NCBI RefSeq assembly: GCF_000189255.1
Contig: NZ_AEVS01000081.1
Span: 96,088-160,087 of the forward strand
Reading direction: 5' to 3'
DNA: 64,000 nt
From: Vibrio brasiliensis LMG 20546
GTDB lineage: Bacteria > Pseudomonadota > Gammaproteobacteria > Enterobacterales > Vibrionaceae
In this document: piece after piece, positions 45,422-55,129 of the stretch
Layout of the letters: each line of letters opens with the position of its first letter
Numbering within the stretch: the first letter of the stretch is position 1
The notes under the pieces: model-generated
Seen by the model: only the letters and a program-made list of their open reading frames with translations
Database searches by the model: none
Told to the model about the DNA's origin: nothing
Made by a program: the position numbers and the translations under genes

Positions 45422-46564
45422 ATGAGTGTAATGTCTATTGAAACCGAGCTAGTCCATAGCGAAACTGAACCTAAGCCACCGAAGCCTTTATTAGAAATTC
45501 GCGGTTTAACCAAGGACTTTAGCGGCCACCTTGCGGTTGATAATGTTGATCTGACGATCAATCAAGGTGAACTGTTTGCCCTGTTGGGTGCCTCTGGATG
45601 TGGTAAGTCAACATTGCTAAGAATGCTGGCCGGTTTTGAGCAGCCTACGGAAGGGCAAATTATACTCGACGGTGAAGATCTGGCGAACATCCCACCTTAC
45701 CGCCGCCCAGTAAACATGATGTTTCAATCATACGCACTATTTCCTCATATGACGGTCGCTAAAAACATTGCTTACGGATTGAAGCAAGATGGCATGCCAA
45801 GTAAAGAAATTGATGCGACGGTAAAGCATATGCTTGAACTGGTCAGAATGACTGATTACGCCAAGCGTAAACCTCATCAACTATCGGGCGGACAGAAGCA
45901 AAGGGTCGCACTAGCTCGCAGTCTGGCCAAGAAACCTAAGCTGTTACTCCTTGACGAACCAATGGGTGCACTGGACAAAAACCTAAGAGAGAAAATGCAG
46001 CTAGAGGTGGTCGATATTCTTGAAAGTGTTGGCGTGACTTGTGTCATGGTGACACACGATCAGGAAGAAGCAATGACGATGGCGAGTCGAATTGCCATTA
46101 TGAACAAAGGTCAGTTTGCTCAAATTGGCTCTCCAGAAGCCATTTATGAGCACCCGAACTCAAGATTTACCGCACGATTCATTGGCTCGGTCAACGTGTT
46201 TGAAGGTGTATTGGAGACCAACAACAACGATAGCGCCACGATTGCGACGCCTGATCTGCCGACTCCAATTAGAATCGCACACGGGGTTTCTGGCGCACCA
46301 GGTATCCCTGTCTATATCGCGATACGCCCAGAAAAAATGATGCTGTGTGATAAACCATCAAGCGTCGAAAATACGTGTTCAGGCGTGGTTGAAGACATCG
46401 CCTATATGGGGAATCAATCGATTTACCACGTGCGTCTGGATAGCGGAAAACTGGTCACAGCAACACTGCAAAACACCAGTCGTCACCGCAAGGATATGCC
46501 GACATGGGAGCAAAGGGTCAATCTTTGCTGGGAAATGGAAAGCAGTGTGGTACTTAAATTATGA
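45422..46564 (+). CDS. potG: Putrescine ABC transporter ATP-binding protein PotG
   Basis: 380 residues. Walker A GASGCGKST, signature LSGGQKQR, Walker B LLLLDEP, switch His in MVTHDQEEA, and a C-terminal TOBE-like domain (ARFIGSVNVFEGV, AIRPEKMML). It drives putrescine import. The stop overlaps the next start by 4 bp (ATGA). Confidence 0.96.
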   Translation: MSVMSIETELVHSETEPKPPKPLLEIRGLTKDFSGHLAVDNVDLTINQGELFALLGASGCGKSTLLRMLAGFEQPTEGQIILDGEDLANIPPYRRPVNMMFQSYALFPHMTVAKNIAYGLKQDGMPSKEIDATVKHMLELVRMTDYAKRKPHQLSGGQKQRVALARSLAKKPKLLLLDEPMGALDKNLREKMQLEVVDILESVGVTCVMVTHDQEEAMTMASRIAIMNKGQFAQIGSPEAIYEHPNSRFTARFIGSVNVFEGVLETNNNDSATIATPDLPTPIRIAHGVSGAPGIPVYIAIRPEKMMLCDKPSSVENTCSGVVEDIAYMGNQSIYHVRLDSGKLVTATLQNTSRHRKDMPTWEQRVNLCWEMESSVVLKL

Positions 46565-47475
46565 AGACTCAAGCCAAACTCAACTTCTGGCGTGTGGTCC
46601 CCACGCCGAAGTGTCTATTACTATCGGTACCCTATGGGTGGTTATTGCTGTTCTTCCTGCTGCCTTTCTTAATTGTTTTCAAAATCAGTTTTGCAGAAGC
46701 ACAGATTGCCATTCCTCCGTACAGCGAGCTATGGAGCTATGCGGAGCAGCAAATACAACTGTTGCTCAACATCGGCAACTATCAGTATCTGGTGGAAGAT
46801 GATCTCTATATTTCTTCTTACCTACAATCTATCCGTATTGCGTTAGTCTCAACCCTGCTGTGTTTGGTCATTGGTTTTCCTATCGCATGGGCGATAGTGC
46901 ACTCTAACCCGGCAACACGTAACATTCTGTTGATGCTGATCATTCTGCCGTCATGGACCAGTTTCCTGATCCGTGTCTACGCGTGGATTGGCATTCTCAA
47001 GAACAACGGTCTGCTTAATAATGTTTTGTTGTCATTGGGTGCCATTGATGAACCATTGAAAATACTCCACACCGACGTGGCGGTTTACATTGGCATTGTC
47101 TACACCTATCTACCTTTCATGGTTCTCCCTATCTATACCGCTTTGATGCGCGTTGACTACTCGTTGATCGAAGCGTCGAGTGACTTAGGTGCTAAGCCTG
47201 TGACAACCCTGTTTAGTATTCTTGTTCCTCTGACCCGTGCGGGGATCATTGCTGGCTCAATGCTGGTATTCATTCCAGCGGTGGGTGAGTTCGTCATCCC
47301 AGAGCTGCTCGGCGGGCCGGATTCGATATTAATCGGTAAAGTTCTATGGCAAGAATTCTTCAATAACCGCGACTGGCCAGTGGCCTCCGCTGTCGCCATT
47401 GTGATGCTGTTACTGTTAATGATCCCGATACTGTGGTTCCACCGATACCAGAAACGTGAGTTGGAGGCGAGCTAA
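46561..47475 (+). CDS. potH: Putrescine ABC transporter permease PotH
   Basis: 304 residues with six membrane helices and the contact loop LIEASSDLGAKPVTTLF. It pairs with PotI. Start and stop overlap the neighbours, so translation is coupled. Confidence 0.95.
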   Translation: MKTQAKLNFWRVVPTPKCLLLSVPYGWLLLFFLLPFLIVFKISFAEAQIAIPPYSELWSYAEQQIQLLLNIGNYQYLVEDDLYISSYLQSIRIALVSTLLCLVIGFPIAWAIVHSNPATRNILLMLIILPSWTSFLIRVYAWIGILKNNGLLNNVLLSLGAIDEPLKILHTDVAVYIGIVYTYLPFMVLPIYTALMRVDYSLIEASSDLGAKPVTTLFSILVPLTRAGIIAGSMLVFIPAVGEFVIPELLGGPDSILIGKVLWQEFFNNRDWPVASAVAIVMLLLLMIPILWFHRYQKRELEAS

Positions 47476-48317
47476 TGGACGCAATACCTGTATACAAAAC
47501 CAAATGGAAGTGGGCGATCCTTGCTGCAGGCCTGACGTTTCTCTACTTACCGATCCTAATCCTGATCATCTACTCGTTTAACGAGAACCGATTGGTAACG
47601 GTTTGGTCGGGTTTCTCTATCAAATGGTATTTTGAGTTACTCGAAGACGATCTACTGATGGGCGGGGTTAAGCTCAGCTTGTTGATCGGATTCCTATCGG
47701 CCAGTGCAGCCGTGGTGCTCGGTACTATTGCCGCGTTTGTCCTCAATCGTTTCGGCAAGTTCAGAGGTGAAACAGGTTTTGCCTTTATGATCACCGCACC
47801 CCTGGTGATGCCAGAAGTGATCACCGGCTTGTCACTACTGCTATTGTTTATTGCATTGGGCCAAGTGTTCGACATCTTCTCGCAACGCGGCATGCTGACC
47901 ATCTGGATCGCCCATGTCACCTTCTGTACGGCTTATGTGACCGTTGTAGTCAGCTCTCGCCTGCAGGAAGTCGATCGTTCAATTGAAGAAGCGGCGATGG
48001 ATCTTGGAGCGCCACCGTGGAAAGTCTTTTTCCAGATCACCCTTCCAACCATTGCACCTGCAATTCTGGCTGGCTGGTTACTGGCGTTTACTCTGTCACT
48101 GGATGATTTGGTTATCGCCAGCTTTGTATCGGGGCCAAGTGCGACGACCTTGCCGATGGTGGTGTTCTCCAGCGTACGCTTAGGGGTTAGCCCTAAGATA
48201 AATGCGCTGGCAACCTTAATCATTCTGGCCGTTGCCTGCGCGACCTTTATCGCCTGGTGGCTAATGGCGAAGGCGGAAAAACGTCGGCAACTGGAAATGA
48301 AACTTGCTGACGAATAA
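47475..48317 (+). CDS. potI: Putrescine ABC transporter permease PotI
   Basis: 280 residues, six membrane helices and the contact loop SIEEAAMDLGAPPWKVF. It completes the PotGHI inner-membrane complex. A long hairpin terminator follows. Confidence 0.95.
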   Translation: MDAIPVYKTKWKWAILAAGLTFLYLPILILIIYSFNENRLVTVWSGFSIKWYFELLEDDLLMGGVKLSLLIGFLSASAAVVLGTIAAFVLNRFGKFRGETGFAFMITAPLVMPEVITGLSLLLLFIALGQVFDIFSQRGMLTIWIAHVTFCTAYVTVVVSSRLQEVDRSIEEAAMDLGAPPWKVFFQITLPTIAPAILAGWLLAFTLSLDDLVIASFVSGPSATTLPMVVFSSVRLGVSPKINALATLIILAVACATFIAWWLMAKAEKRRQLEMKLADE

Positions 48318-48325
48318 CACTATTG

Positions 48326-48365
48326 AAGGTGGTGGTATAGCTTGCTATGTCATCACCTTTATTTA
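48326..48365 (+). terminator. Terminator after the pot operon
   Basis: AAGGTG (48326-48331) / CACCTT (48354-48359) outer stem and ATAGC / GCTAT inner stem, followed by TATTTATAA. Confidence 0.7.
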
Positions 48366-48443
48366 TAATTGTTGGCTTAATTTTGCGTAGTGATAATCAA
48401 TTTGTGTCATTAGTGTTGCAATAACTTTTTCAGAGGATAGGCC

Positions 48444-48986
48444 ATGGATGTTGGTAAACAACTCAAAACAATAAGAACGATGCGCGGACTGTCTCAGAGA
48501 GAGCTTGCAAAGCGCAGCGGTGTCACCAACTCAATGATTTCCCAGATTGAGCAGAACCTCGTTAACCCGTCTGTCGGCTCCTTGAAGAAAATCCTTGATG
48601 CGATCCCTATTTCAATGGGGGAGTTTTTTACCATTGAAATTGAAGCGAAAGACGATATCTTCTTCACCGTCGATCAAATGGCTGATTTAGGTGATGGCAA
48701 AATAAAGATGCTGTTGGTAGGCGCTAAACGTGAGGGCAGGCAGCTGGCTATTCTGCGTGAGTTCTACCCACCGGGTTCGGATACCGGTCCGGATTTCCTG
48801 CAACACGAAGGTGAAGAAGGTGGCGTGGTGATCCGTGGTGAGATTGAAATTACCGTGGGAAGTAAGACTCAGGTGCTTAAAGCGGGTGATTCTTATTACT
48901 TTGAAACCAAAAAGCCCCACCGCTTTAGGAACAAAGGCAAAGTGGAGTGTGAACTGATCAGTGCAGCGACACCACCGACCTTCTAA
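48444..48986 (+). CDS. PuuR-like HTH-cupin regulator (first copy)
   Basis: 180 residues: an N-terminal Cro/CI-type helix-turn-helix (MRGLSQRELAKRSGVTNSMISQIE) and a C-terminal cupin (HEGEEGGVVIRGEIEITVG ... GDSYYFETKKPHRFRNKG). This layout is that of PuuR, the putrescine-sensing repressor of puu genes. It sits between the transporter and puuC. AGAGGATAGG precedes ATG. Related throughout to the second copy at 50597-51145. Confidence 0.9.
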   Translation: MDVGKQLKTIRTMRGLSQRELAKRSGVTNSMISQIEQNLVNPSVGSLKKILDAIPISMGEFFTIEIEAKDDIFFTVDQMADLGDGKIKMLLVGAKREGRQLAILREFYPPGSDTGPDFLQHEGEEGGVVIRGEIEITVGSKTQVLKAGDSYYFETKKPHRFRNKGKVECELISAATPPTF

Positions 48987-49034
48987 ATTTCTTTGCTCTG
49001 TCGGTGATAACAGAGTTGTAACGATTTACTGATG

Positions 49035-49074
49035 TCCCGTGACACCTTATTGAACAAGGTATCACGGGATTTTT
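49035..49074. terminator. Strong bidirectional terminator
   Basis: TCCCGTGACACCTT pairs with AAGGTATCACGGGA (one C-A mismatch), followed by TTTTTC. It serves the convergent regulator and puuC. Confidence 0.88.
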
Positions 49075-49093
49075 CATTGAATGGCGAGTTCAC

Positions 49094-50581
49094 TTAATCC
49101 AACTCTATCCATGTCGACTTCATTTCGGTGTATTTATCCAGCGCATGTAGGGACTTGTCACGTCCGTTGCCGCTCTGTTTATAGCCACCAAACGGCATGG
49201 TCATATCACCACCATCCCAGTTATTGACGAACACGGTACCGGCACGTAGAGCACGTGAGCAGCGCACTGCTGTTGAAATGTCTGCCGTCCAGATACCGGC
49301 TGCGAGACCGTAGTCGCTGTCGTTCGCCAGTTCAATCGCTTCGTCTATGGTATCAAAGGTCGATACACATAGGACGGGACCGAAAATCTCTTCCTGGAAG
49401 ATGCGCATGTCACGAGTAACCTCAGTAAAGATTGCTGGCTGAATAAAGTAGCCACCGGTCTCCTGACGTACAGGTTGGCCACCACAGATGAGCTTAGCGC
49501 CTTGCTGTTTGCCAATAGCGACGTAGTCTAGCACGCGCTTAAACTGAGCTTCATCGACGATAGCACCGACACGCGTATCTTGTGCCAGAGGATCACCCGG
49601 TTGCCAGTTCTTGACGTTTTCCAGTAGCTTCTCAATAAACTGATCTTTGATCGAAGAGTGAACCAGTAAGCGTGAGCCTGCGGTGCACACTTCCCCTTGG
49701 TTGTAGCAGATAGCTGACACTGCTGTTGCGGCCGCTTTATCCATATCTTTAACATCATGATTGATGATATGAGGGCTCTTACCGCCACATTCCATAAAGG
49801 CGCGTTTAAGGTTTGACTCGCCAGCAAAAGATAGCAGTTTTTTGCCTACTGCAGTTGAACCGGTAAAGGTAATGCAATCGACGTCATTGTGCAGAGCCAG
49901 CGCCTGGCCCGCTTCATGCCCGAAGCCTGGAAGAACCTGTAATACCCCATCCGGAATGCCAGCTTTCTTGGCAAGTTCGGCGAGTAAAATCGCTGTTAGG
50001 GGAGATTTCTCTGACGGTTTAATGATCACAGAATTCCCCGTGGCAAGCGCCGGACCTATTTTCCAGGCCGCCATCACGGTCGGGAAGTTCCAGGGCACAA
50101 TGGCCGCGACAACACCGAGTGCTTCGCGAGTAACAAGTGCTAGTGCGCCTTCGGTGACTGGGGCAACTTCGTCGTAAATCTTATCGATGGCTTCGGCGTT
50201 CCACGCGATACAGCGCGCAGTGGCGGGAGCGTCATAGCCCATTGCATCGCCAATCGGTTTACCCATATCGAGTGATTCTAAAACCGCAAACTGCTCTTTG
50301 TGAGCGTCTATCTCCTGAGCATAGTTAAGAAGAATCGCTTTACGCTCTGCCGGTGCTAAACCTGCCCAAACGCGATTTTCAAATGCCTGACGTGCAACTG
50401 ATACGGCAATGTCGACATCTTGCTGATCACATCGGGCCACAGACGCGAGAGCACGACCTGTCGCAGGGTTAATGATCTCAAACGTCTCACCACTTTTAGC
50501 GTCCTGCAGTTGTCCATTAATAAACGCCTGAGTAGAAAACGTGATCGTCTCAGCCTTGTTCTGCCAGTACATAGTATCCAT
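49094..50581 (-). CDS. puuC: Gamma-glutamyl-gamma-aminobutyraldehyde dehydrogenase-like enzyme
   Basis: 495 residues of the NAD(P)-dependent aldehyde dehydrogenase family: FTGSTAVGKKLL (cofactor), MECGGKSPHII (general-base Glu), and NQGEVCTAGSRL (catalytic Cys). PuuC oxidises the aldehyde made by PuuB or an aminotransferase to gamma-glutamyl-GABA. It lies 15 bp downstream of a PuuR-like gene on the same strand, forming a two-gene unit. Confidence 0.9.
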   Translation of the reverse strand: MDTMYWQNKAETITFSTQAFINGQLQDAKSGETFEIINPATGRALASVARCDQQDVDIAVSVARQAFENRVWAGLAPAERKAILLNYAQEIDAHKEQFAVLESLDMGKPIGDAMGYDAPATARCIAWNAEAIDKIYDEVAPVTEGALALVTREALGVVAAIVPWNFPTVMAAWKIGPALATGNSVIIKPSEKSPLTAILLAELAKKAGIPDGVLQVLPGFGHEAGQALALHNDVDCITFTGSTAVGKKLLSFAGESNLKRAFMECGGKSPHIINHDVKDMDKAAATAVSAICYNQGEVCTAGSRLLVHSSIKDQFIEKLLENVKNWQPGDPLAQDTRVGAIVDEAQFKRVLDYVAIGKQQGAKLICGGQPVRQETGGYFIQPAIFTEVTRDMRIFQEEIFGPVLCVSTFDTIDEAIELANDSDYGLAAGIWTADISTAVRCSRALRAGTVFVNNWDGGDMTMPFGGYKQSGNGRDKSLHALDKYTEMKSTWIELD

Positions 50582-50596
50582 ATTATTGCCTTATCC

Positions 50597-51145
50597 TTAA
50601 AAGCTTGCCGGTGAATTTGCGCTAATGATGACGCACTCTTCTTCAGCCGTGTTTCTAAAACGGTGAGGTCGGGTACTATCAAAATAATATCCGTCCCCAA
50701 CATGGAGTGTGACGGTTTGGAGATCGACGGTAAGCTCAAGTTGACCCTGAACAATGACACCGCACTCCTGGCCTTCATGCGTGAGCATTTCTTCGCCAGT
50801 ATCCGCATTCGGTTTGAGAGTCTCGCGCAACATGCCTATGTGTCGATCACCATGAAAATGACCAACTTGTCTGTAGCTGATCTCTCCTTGTCCAATTTCT
50901 GGTTGCTCCTCTTTTCGGGTATAGAACTGCTCGGGTTGTGGGTCATCAATGGCAAAAAACTCCGCCATTGATGTGGGAATTTTGCTAAGTAGCTTGCTTA
51001 AAGAGGCCACAGACGGACTGACAGCGTTATTTTCTATCTGAGAAATAAAGCCATTGGTTACTCCGGCACGCTTAGCCAGTTCTCGCTGAGATAGCCCCGC
51101 TTTTTCGCGTAGTGCCTTAAAGCGAGTGCCGATTTCTGTATCCAT
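50597..51145 (-). CDS. PuuR-like HTH-cupin regulator (second copy)
   Basis: 182 residues: helix-turn-helix AGLSQRELAKRAGVTNGFISQIE and cupin with HEGQECGVIVQGQLELTV, GDGYYFDSTRPHRFRN. Same architecture as the copy 2 kb away but clearly diverged. Its promoter region holds a 21-bp palindrome that is a probable self-operator. It is upstream of puuC and divergent from a beta-alanine-type aminotransferase gene. Confidence 0.9.
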   Translation of the reverse strand: MDTEIGTRFKALREKAGLSQRELAKRAGVTNGFISQIENNAVSPSVASLSKLLSKIPTSMAEFFAIDDPQPEQFYTRKEEQPEIGQGEISYRQVGHFHGDRHIGMLRETLKPNADTGEEMLTHEGQECGVIVQGQLELTVDLQTVTLHVGDGYYFDSTRPHRFRNTAEEECVIISANSPASF

Positions 51146-51222
51146 TGTATGAATCCTCTCAAGTACATCGTGATTATTAAATTAAACACAAATTGATGTT
51201 AATTTCATCACTCCAGAAGCGT

Positions 51223-51243
51223 AATGTTTAAAATTTAAACATT
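51223..51243. promoter_or_regulatory. 21-bp perfect palindrome, candidate PuuR operator
   Basis: AATGTTTAAA-A-TTTAAACATT is symmetric over all 10 pairs. A related half-site TGTTAATT lies 20 bp away at 51197-51204. It sits midway between divergent regulator and aminotransferase genes. Confidence 0.7.
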
Positions 51244-51389
51244 GCACGGCGTAAATTTCCACGCTATAGTCGTTTCTGTTAAATATTTTATAACATACTT
51301 TTAACAAAATGGTTAGGCGTTTATTAAAAGAAACGCCTTGATCGATATCACAGACAACAAAGTCTTAGTCATTGATTGAGGAAATGCAC

Positions 51390-52721
51390 ATGCAGGATCT
51401 CGCAAAAACACACAACCTAGACGCATTTTGGATGCCGTTTACCGCTAACTCGCAGTTCAAGCAATCACCAAGAATGATGGTTTCTGCTGAGGGGATGTAT
51501 TACCGCACAGAGGACAATCGTAAAGTTCTCGATGGAACGGCAGGGCTATGGTGTTGTAACGCAGGCCATGGACGCAGAGAGATCAGCGAGGCCGTGAGTC
51601 AGCAAATCCATAACCTAGATTTTGCACCGACATTTCAAATGGGCCACCCACTGCCATTTCAATTCGCGGAAGAACTGGCGGAGATCGCACCTGCTGGATT
51701 AGGTAAGGTCTTCTTTACTAACTCAGGATCTGAGTCCGTTGATACCGCACTAAAAATTGCACTGGCTTATCAACGTGCGATTGGGCAGGGTACACGTACC
51801 CGTCTGATTGGTCGCGAACGAGGCTACCATGGAGTAGGATTTGGTGGCATTTCGGTCGGTGGTATTGTCAACAACCGTAAAACCTTCGGTAGCCTTCTGA
51901 CTGGCGTTGACCATCTACCTCATACCCTTAGCATCGAACATAGCGGCTTTAGCCGTGGTCTGCCTGACTACGATCCGGGCTGGGCTGAAAGTTTACAGAA
52001 TATTGTTACCCTGCACGACGCTAGTAACATTGCTGCAGTGATTGTTGAGCCAATCGCAGGTTCGACTGGGGTCATTCTGCCACCAAAAGGCTACCTGAAG
52101 AAGTTGAGAGAAATCTGTACTCAGCACGGCATCCTGCTGATTTTTGATGAAGTTATTACCGGCTTCGGTCGTCTCGGTAGCCCGTTTGCCGCGCAGGAAT
52201 TTGATGTGATCCCAGACATTATTACCAGTGCCAAAGGGTTAACCAATGGTGCAATTCCGATGGGGGCAGTATTTGTTCGTGATGAAATTTACGACGCAAT
52301 GGTTAGCCCGGAGAGTCAGGCAATTGAGCTATTCCATGGCTATACCTACTCGGGTCACCCTGTTGCAGCGGCGGCTGGACTGGCAACGCTCAATATCTAT
52401 CGTCAAGAGAGCTTGTACACGCGTGCATCTGAACTTTCTCAATATTGGGAAGACGCGGTACACAGCCTGAAAGGGCTACCTCATGTTATTGACCTGCGTA
52501 ACTACGGATTGGTTGCAGGTATCGAGTTATCGAGTATTGCCGGTAAACCGGGCTCGAGAGCTTTCCAAGTTTTCCAAGCGTGTTATGAGAAAGGCGCACT
52601 GATTCGTGTTACTGGCGACATCATTGCCTTGTCACCACCACTCATTCTTGAAAAACACCATATTGATGAACTGTTTAATATCTTAAGTGATGTGCTGAGC
52701 ACCATTGAATACAAGGAATAA
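51390..52721 (+). CDS. Omega-amino acid:pyruvate aminotransferase, class III
   Basis: 443 residues. FFTNSGSESVDTALKIALAYQ, GRERGYHGVGFGGISVGG, LLIFDEVITGFGRLG and the PLP lysine in ITSAKGLTNGAIPMG match beta-alanine/omega-amino acid pyruvate transaminases. ATG 51390 is chosen because GAGGA (51378-51382) is 7 bases upstream. The adjacent semialdehyde dehydrogenase suggests conversion of beta-alanine or a C3-C4 amine to a semialdehyde and then an acyl-CoA. Confidence 0.88.
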   Translation: MQDLAKTHNLDAFWMPFTANSQFKQSPRMMVSAEGMYYRTEDNRKVLDGTAGLWCCNAGHGRREISEAVSQQIHNLDFAPTFQMGHPLPFQFAEELAEIAPAGLGKVFFTNSGSESVDTALKIALAYQRAIGQGTRTRLIGRERGYHGVGFGGISVGGIVNNRKTFGSLLTGVDHLPHTLSIEHSGFSRGLPDYDPGWAESLQNIVTLHDASNIAAVIVEPIAGSTGVILPPKGYLKKLREICTQHGILLIFDEVITGFGRLGSPFAAQEFDVIPDIITSAKGLTNGAIPMGAVFVRDEIYDAMVSPESQAIELFHGYTYSGHPVAAAAGLATLNIYRQESLYTRASELSQYWEDAVHSLKGLPHVIDLRNYGLVAGIELSSIAGKPGSRAFQVFQACYEKGALIRVTGDIIALSPPLILEKHHIDELFNILSDVLSTIEYKE

Positions 52722-52723
52722 TT

Positions 52724-54220
52724 ATGTCGATTTTAGTTTCAAACTTTATAAATGGATCGGTAGTTGAAAGTAAAAGTTCTCGCAGTGCGGATCTCTATAA
52801 TCCCGCAACTGGTGAGCGACGTGGTCAGGTACAACTATCAACTGCACAGGAAGCAGAAGAGGTTGTACAGGTAGCCAAAAATGCTCAGGCGGCGTGGCAG
52901 GCGACACCGCCACTGCAACGTGCTCGCGTTATGTTTAAGTTCAAACAGCTACTGGAAGAGAACGCGGACGATCTCGCGACTCTGATCACCGAAGAGCACG
53001 GTAAAGTGCACAGTGATGCGTTAGGTGAGTTGACTCGTGGTCTTGAAGTCGTCGAGTTCTCTTGTGGTATTCCACACCTGCTAAAAGGCGAACATTCCCT
53101 GAATGTAGGTCGTGAGATTGACAGCTACTCAATGATGCAGCCGGTTGGTGTGTGTGTCGGTATTACGCCATTTAACTTCCCAGTGATGGTTCCGCTGTGG
53201 ATGATTCCAGTGTCATTGGCATGTGGTAACAGTTTCATTCTTAAACCGTCAGAGAAAGATCCAAGTGCTGCTTTGGTACTGGCTAAGCTGCTTCAGCAAG
53301 CGGGTCTGCCTGATGGCGTCTTCAATGTCGTGCAAGGTGATAAAGAAGTTGTCGACGCGTTGCTCGAGTCTCCGGATGTTGCCGCAGTGAGCTTTGTCGG
53401 CTCTACGCCAATTGCTGAAGCGATCTACGCCAAAGGCAGTGCCAACGGTAAGCGTGTTCAGGCGTTAGGCGGCGCGAAGAACCATTTAGTTGTGATGCCA
53501 GATGCGGATCTTGATGGTGCAGTAAACGCTATCATGGGCGCGGCATATGGTGCTGCAGGTGAGCGTTGTATGGCGATTTCTGTTGCCGTCGCGGTGGGTG
53601 ACGACACCGCTGATCGTTTGGTGGCTAAGCTAAAAGAGAAGGTGGAAGCATTGCGAGTCGGTCCTGGCTTAGGTGTAACGCCTGAGAATGAGATGGGGCC
53701 GCTAGTCAGTGAGCCACATAAGAACAAAGTGGTTGAATACATTCAGTCAGGTGTTGATCAGGGTGCGAAACTGGTGGTCGATGGCCGCAACTATGACGCT
53801 GGCTCACCGGGCTACTTTGTTGGTGGTACTCTGTTTGACAACGTCACCGAAGATATGACGATCTACAAAGAAGAGATCTTTGGTCCGGTATTGTCTGTCG
53901 TTCGTGCCGATGATTACCAGCATGCCGTTAATATGATTAATGAACATGAATTTGGTAACGGAACAGCAATCTTTACCCGTGACGGTGATACCGCGAGAAA
54001 CTTTACAGAGCAGATCGAAATTGGCATGGTAGGAGTTAACGTTCCGATCCCGGTACCAATGGCATTCCATAGTTTTGGTGGTTGGAAGCGCTCAATCTTC
54101 GGACCGTTAAATGTTCACGGTAATGATGGCGTACGTTTCTATACTCGTATGAAGACTGTGACAGCGCGGTGGCCAAAAGGTCAAAGGGAAAGTGAATTTG
54201 TTATGCCAACAATGAAATAG
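52724..54220 (+). CDS. mmsA: CoA-acylating (methyl)malonate-semialdehyde dehydrogenase
   Basis: 498 residues. MmsA-type features are PVGVCVGITPFNFPVMVPLWM, FVGSTPIAEAIY, YGAAGERCMAISVAVAV (catalytic Cys) and PFNV-like end PVPMAFHSFGGWKRSIFG. It forms acetyl-CoA or propionyl-CoA from the semialdehyde. Two bases separate it from the aminotransferase stop. It probably handles the product of that enzyme. Confidence 0.92.
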   Translation: MSILVSNFINGSVVESKSSRSADLYNPATGERRGQVQLSTAQEAEEVVQVAKNAQAAWQATPPLQRARVMFKFKQLLEENADDLATLITEEHGKVHSDALGELTRGLEVVEFSCGIPHLLKGEHSLNVGREIDSYSMMQPVGVCVGITPFNFPVMVPLWMIPVSLACGNSFILKPSEKDPSAALVLAKLLQQAGLPDGVFNVVQGDKEVVDALLESPDVAAVSFVGSTPIAEAIYAKGSANGKRVQALGGAKNHLVVMPDADLDGAVNAIMGAAYGAAGERCMAISVAVAVGDDTADRLVAKLKEKVEALRVGPGLGVTPENEMGPLVSEPHKNKVVEYIQSGVDQGAKLVVDGRNYDAGSPGYFVGGTLFDNVTEDMTIYKEEIFGPVLSVVRADDYQHAVNMINEHEFGNGTAIFTRDGDTARNFTEQIEIGMVGVNVPIPVPMAFHSFGGWKRSIFGPLNVHGNDGVRFYTRMKTVTARWPKGQRESEFVMPTMK

Positions 54221-54227
54221 GTGAACA

Positions 54228-54968
54228 ATGAAGATAGGAATCATTACTTGTGGGCACGTTGATCCGCCGCTCGCAGAGCATCATGGTCAGTACTTTGACA
54301 TGATTGAAGCCTCGCTGTTTGAAGTGAATAATCAATTTGAGTTTGTTGATTATGACGCGACGAAGGGAGTCCTTCCTAACCTCGATGAGTGCCATGGTTT
54401 TATCATTACCGGTAGCGTACATAATGCTTACGATGATGATCCCTGGATTGTCGGTCTGATGGAGTGGATTAGACGCTGTGAAGCGGTAAGAAGACCTTTG
54501 GTTGGTATCTGCTTTGGTCATCAGGTCATTGCCAGAGCGTTAGGTGGCACAGTAATGAAGTCCGAAAAGGGCTGGGGACTGGGCAGCTATGAAGTCAACG
54601 TCACCGCACAGAAAAAGTGGATGAACCTATCAATGGATAGTGTCCGTATGCTGGTCGTTCATCAAGATCAGGTAGTGATTGTACCCAAAGGCATCAAGGT
54701 TATCGCAAGTAATGAATTTTGCCCAAACTTTATGCTAGCCAAGGATAATCATGTTTTGACAGTGCAGGGACACCCTGAGTTCAGTAGCGAATTCGTCGCA
54801 AAACTGGTTGATAAGAGGCGAGAACTTATTGGTAATGATCATGCCGAAGACGCCTTCAGACAGTTAGACAAAGCGCAGGACTCGGTTCTGATTCTTCATT
54901 GGATTGACTCCTTCCTGACTATGGCAGAGCAGGCACAGCGTACACAGAAACTGCATAAAGTGCTTTAG
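54228..54968 (+). CDS. Class I glutamine amidotransferase-like hydrolase
   Basis: 246 residues with a GATase1 fold: nucleophile Cys95 in GICFGHQV, and His/Glu in VQGHPEFS. Closest in type to stand-alone GMP-synthase-like amidotransferases. Its 7-bp spacing behind mmsA in a polyamine cluster suggests cleavage of gamma-glutamyl-GABA or a similar amide (the PuuD role), although it is not of the PuuD C26 subfamily pattern I know best. Confidence 0.82.
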   Translation: MKIGIITCGHVDPPLAEHHGQYFDMIEASLFEVNNQFEFVDYDATKGVLPNLDECHGFIITGSVHNAYDDDPWIVGLMEWIRRCEAVRRPLVGICFGHQVIARALGGTVMKSEKGWGLGSYEVNVTAQKKWMNLSMDSVRMLVVHQDQVVIVPKGIKVIASNEFCPNFMLAKDNHVLTVQGHPEFSSEFVAKLVDKRRELIGNDHAEDAFRQLDKAQDSVLILHWIDSFLTMAEQAQRTQKLHKVL

Positions 54969-55009
54969 ACAGCGTTAGTTGTAATACTCCCCCTATCAGG
55001 GCAAACGTG

Positions 55010-55043
55010 AAACCTATCAGCTGCAGAGTTGATAGGTTTTTTT
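55010..55043 (+). terminator. Rho-independent terminator
   Basis: AAACCTATCA / TGATAGGTTT stem and seven Ts, closing the aminotransferase-mmsA-amidotransferase operon. Confidence 0.9.
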
Positions 55044-55129
55044 ATTGCTGTGACACTTTGTAGGTATTGGCTTTTTCTCCGGCAGGACTATAATCCGCCT
55101 CCCTGAATGACAATTGAGCCTTACCTGTG

